NCBI GenBank assembly: GCA_016649925.1
Contig: JAENWO010000102.1
Span: 1-8,021, forward strand
DNA from: Actinomycetales bacterium
GTDB lineage: Bacteria; Actinomycetota; Actinomycetes; Actinomycetales; Beutenbergiaceae
Direction of reading: 5' to 3'
DNA length: 8,021 nt
Positions 7,685 to 8,021 of this stretch are shown piece after piece. Each line of letters opens with the position of its first letter. The stretch's first letter is position 1. The notes under the pieces are model-generated. The model did not search any database. It was given only the letters and a program-made list of their open reading frames with translations, and had not been told where the DNA came from. The translations under genes and the position numbers were made by a program.

Positions 7685-7886
7685 GACGATGCGCACCCGA
7701 GGTCGGGGCGTACCGCGGTACCACCTCGCTTGCCGCGTCCCACCGGATCTCCCGGCGGTGGCGCGACCGCTCCACGACGGCTGTGACGGGCCTACCCGTC
7801 CGGTTCTAGTAAGCCCACCCATGCTGGCGCGGACCGTTCATCCGAAAGGCTCACCGGTGATCTCCGGGTCGATGCCTGTACCGAGG

Positions 7887-7892
7887 AGTCTA
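7887..7892 (-). promoter_or_regulatory. Candidate -10 box of the ileS promoter
   Basis: TAGACT (- strand, 7892-7887) fits the TANNNT pattern and lies about 7 bases before the start of the T-box leader. A matching -35 is not convincing: TTGAGG at 7906-7901 is too close (8 bases), and ATGAAA at 7916-7911 with 18-base spacing is weak. Placed mainly because transcription must begin before Stem I. Confidence 0.35.
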
Positions 7893-7902
7893 GCGGGGAT
7901 CC

Positions 7903-8021
7903 TCAAGCTGTTTCATAGGCTGCGGCGAGCCAGCCGGGCACCTCGTCGTCGCCCCGGGGTCCGCACCCGAGGCCCGCCGGCCCGACGGCGCCACGGCGCC
8001 GTCGCTGAAGTCCGGCCAGGA
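7903..8021 (-). CDS. Possible 3' end of an upstream gene, unidentified
   Basis: An open frame entering from the right edge ends with TGA at 7905-7903, giving 38 residues that end GDDEVPGWLAAAYETA, a plausible protein C-terminus. A second frame is also open from the edge to TAG at 7892-7890 (starting SWPDFSDGAVAPSG) with near-complete G/C at third positions, so base composition does not settle which frame is coding, if either. No family is recognised. If real, the gene runs in the same direction as ileS. Confidence 0.3.
   Translation of the reverse strand, partial: LAGLQRRRRGAVGPAGLGCGPRGDDEVPGWLAAAYETA
7984..8003. repeat. Near-perfect 20-bp palindrome
   Basis: GACGGCGCC (7984-7992) and GGCGCCGTC (7995-8003) are perfect inverted copies separated by AC. 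It lies about 100 bases upstream of the ileS -10 candidate. It may be a protein-binding site or simply coding sequence with GGC/GCC codons. Confidence 0.4.

Larger units (their letters stand above)
7641..7880 (-). promoter_or_regulatory. Isoleucine T-box riboswitch in the ileS leader
   Basis: The T-box core AGGTGGTACCGCGG is at 7726-7713 (- strand). Its bulge UGGU (7723-7720) is complementary to the ACCA 3' end of uncharged tRNA-Ile (A73). CGCGG (7737-7733) pairs with CCGCG (7718-7714) to form the antisequestrator helix around the bulge. Upstream, a short Stem I can fold with GACC (7870-7867) pairing GGTC (7835-7832) and CCG (7857-7855) pairing CGG (7844-7842). The specifier ATC (7861-7859, Ile) lies in the internal loop. 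A 6-bp hairpin GACGGG/CCCGTC (7785-7800) and another CCACCG/CGGTGG (7761-7756 with 7745-7740) fill the Stem II/III region. There is no terminator with a U-run. Instead a hairpin abuts the ribosome binding site, so control is probably at translation, as known for actinobacterial ileS T-boxes with ultrashort Stem I. The 5' end is estimated from the -10 candidate. Confidence 0.92.

Overview
The window is high-GC DNA with strong G/C preference at third codon positions. Genes are tightly packed and often overlap, and ileS has an actinobacterial type of leader. This suggests an Actinomycetota chromosome, most likely Micrococcales (Cellulomonas/Beutenbergia-like). The genus is inference from protein flavour, not from a search.

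Layout, left to right: (1) 1-215, + strand: the 3' end of a gene for a probable carbohydrate-active or DUF4185-like exported protein, with an apparent frameshift near 40-55. (2) 216-2619, - strand: a complete three-gene operon dhaK-dhaL-dhaM (transcribed right to left) for the PTS-dependent dihydroxyacetone kinase. DhaM is an EIIA-HPr fusion. The genes are coupled by TGATG and ATGA overlaps. (3) 2620-2949: a 330-base gap. It holds the dhaK ribosome binding site, a candidate operator with three related half-sites, a decayed N-terminal fragment of an FAD-dependent monooxygenase on the + strand, and an imperfect inverted repeat just past folC. (4) 2950-4374, - strand: folC. (5) 4365-7640, - strand: ileS, overlapping folC by 10 bases. 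(6) about 7641-7880, - strand: a T-box riboswitch leader for ileS with an AUC (Ile) specifier and a UGGU acceptor-pairing bulge, probably controlling translation. (7) 7881-8021: a candidate ileS promoter and possibly the end of an upstream gene, plus a 9-bp-arm palindrome.

How the parts work together: ileS-folC is a housekeeping pair, probably one transcript under the T-box, so uncharged tRNA-Ile should raise IleS and, through the overlap, perhaps FolC. The dhaKLM operon passes phosphate from the PTS (EI, HPr) through DhaM to DhaL-ADP and then to dihydroxyacetone held by DhaK, giving dihydroxyacetone phosphate for glycolysis. In many actinobacteria folC is followed by a DUF4233 gene and ndk. 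Here it is followed by a gene relic and the dha operon, so this junction looks like a rearrangement site.

I did not find a clearly new biological system. The most useful leads are the T-box leader with competing folds, the half-site array upstream of dhaK, and the two broken genes.
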